From NCBI GenBank assembly GCA_003644275.1, contig QNBY01000061.1, positions 1 to 6,646 on the forward strand: a stretch of DNA of 6,646 nt, given 5' to 3'. Below are positions 6,295 to 6,646 of this stretch, one piece after another; the stretch's first letter is position 1; the number at the start of each line of letters is the position of its first letter. Source of the stretch: Planctomycetota bacterium. Its GTDB lineage: Bacteria > Planctomycetota > B143-G9. The position numbers were made by a program, and so were the translations under genes. Under the pieces are notes generated by a model that saw only the letters and a program-made list of their open reading frames with translations, did no database searches and had not been told where the DNA came from.

Positions 6295-6322
6295 ATTATA
6301 GTTTCCGTGCCGGAACGGGCAA
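6295..6322 (-). promoter_or_regulatory. Candidate sigma70 promoter of the leftward operon
   Basis: Read leftward, TTGCCC at 6317-6322 (4 of 6 matches to TTGACA) is followed by a 16-bp spacer and a perfect TATAAT at 6295-6300. Only seven bases (6288-6294) separate the -10 box from the ATG at 6287, so transcription would start at or next to the start codon and give a leaderless mRNA. This agrees with the lack of a ribosome binding site for that gene. The element lies in the 63-bp gap shared with the divergent phoU-family gene. Confidence 0.5.
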
Positions 6323-6350
6323 ATCATCCGGCTCCTGCAGAAAGGCGCTC

Positions 6351-6646
6351 ATGGACTGGATAGACGAGATAAAGACCCGGCTTCTCGACGTGGCGGACCG
6401 CGTCAACCTCGCCATAGACAAATCCCTGGAGGCGTTCTTCCGCGACGAGCCGAAGAAAGCGGGCGAGGTGATGGAGCTCGAGGAACTGCTCGACCGCATG
6501 GAGGTGGAGCTCGAGGAGCACGCCGTATCCATCCTCGAACGGGAGAAGCCGGAGGGCTACCCGCTGCGGTTCATCATCTCCGCGCTGAAGATAAACAACG
6601 ACCTGGAGCGCATGGGCGACCACGCCGTGGACATAGCCACCGCCGC
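6351..6646 (+). CDS. phoU: PhoU-domain protein, 5' part (cut by window edge)
   Basis: The first 98 residues of a PhoU-family protein, open to the right edge. The start MDWIDEIKTRLLDVADRVN is an amphipathic first helix. An acidic helix follows at about 39-56, then P71-L-R-F-I-I-S-A-L-K80, matching the family's DLR-I-SALK segment. Residues 85-96 read LERMGDHAVDIA, the PhoU hallmark at the end of the first three-helix repeat. PhoU proteins (about 215-230 residues, two such repeats) bind metal ions and link the PstSCAB phosphate transporter to the PhoR/PhoB sensor system, or pair with Na/phosphate cotransporters. Which applies here depends on genes beyond the edge. The ATG at 6351 is preceded by AGAAAGG at about six bases. 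The gene is transcribed away from the leftward operon, so its promoter must lie in or near the 63-bp gap or inside the neighbouring coding region. Confidence 0.88.
   Translation, partial: MDWIDEIKTRLLDVADRVNLAIDKSLEAFFRDEPKKAGEVMELEELLDRMEVELEEHAVSILEREKPEGYPLRFIISALKINNDLERMGDHAVDIATA

Noticed and set aside
1..6646. CRISPR arrays, tRNA and rRNA genes
   Set aside because: No regularly spaced repeats of CRISPR size and no tRNA or rRNA signature sequences were seen on either strand.

Overview
The window is a compact, GC-rich bacterial segment with short intergenic gaps, Shine-Dalgarno sites of the AGGAGG type and overlapping gene ends. The phylum cannot be fixed from the sequence. A b6-type cytochrome b, frequent ATA isoleucine codons in a high-GC background, and several exported or membrane-anchored proteins without a recognisable function suggest an uncultured, deep-branching bacterium. 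That is an impression, not an identification.

Layout from left to right: (1) a 226-bp non-coding stretch with a perfect 20-bp palindrome; (2) a rightward gene for an exported protein made of two copies of a ~165-residue unit, carrying four DUF4177-like LNxLGxxGW motifs; (3) a convergent gap with a strong intrinsic terminator that faces leftward; (4) a leftward gene for a protein with three Cys3His zinc motifs and a coiled-coil tail; (5) an AT-rich island of about 110 bp packed with direct and inverted repeats, resembling a mobile-element scar; (6) a tight leftward four-gene cluster; and (7) a divergent phoU-family gene that runs off the right edge.

The four-gene cluster reads, in transcription order: a membrane-anchored Pro/Ser-rich helical-repeat protein; a b6-type cytochrome b N-terminal-domain protein; a TauE/SafE (TSUP) membrane transporter; and a PD-(D/E)XK nuclease-like protein. 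The first two genes overlap by 10 nt, the next pair is 5 nt apart, and the last pair overlaps by 4 nt (GTGA), so co-transcription is very likely. A candidate promoter (TTGCCC-N16-TATAAT) sits so close to the first ATG that the transcript would be leaderless.

The best evidence for something unusual is in the cytochrome. It has the Cys that aligns with the heme c_i (c_n) attachment site of cytochrome b6, and the b6-type HX13H / HX14H heme spacing. However, no Rieske protein, subunit IV or c-type cytochrome is visible beside it. How it relates to a TSUP transporter and a putative nuclease is unknown; the cluster may be functional or simply a co-transcribed string.
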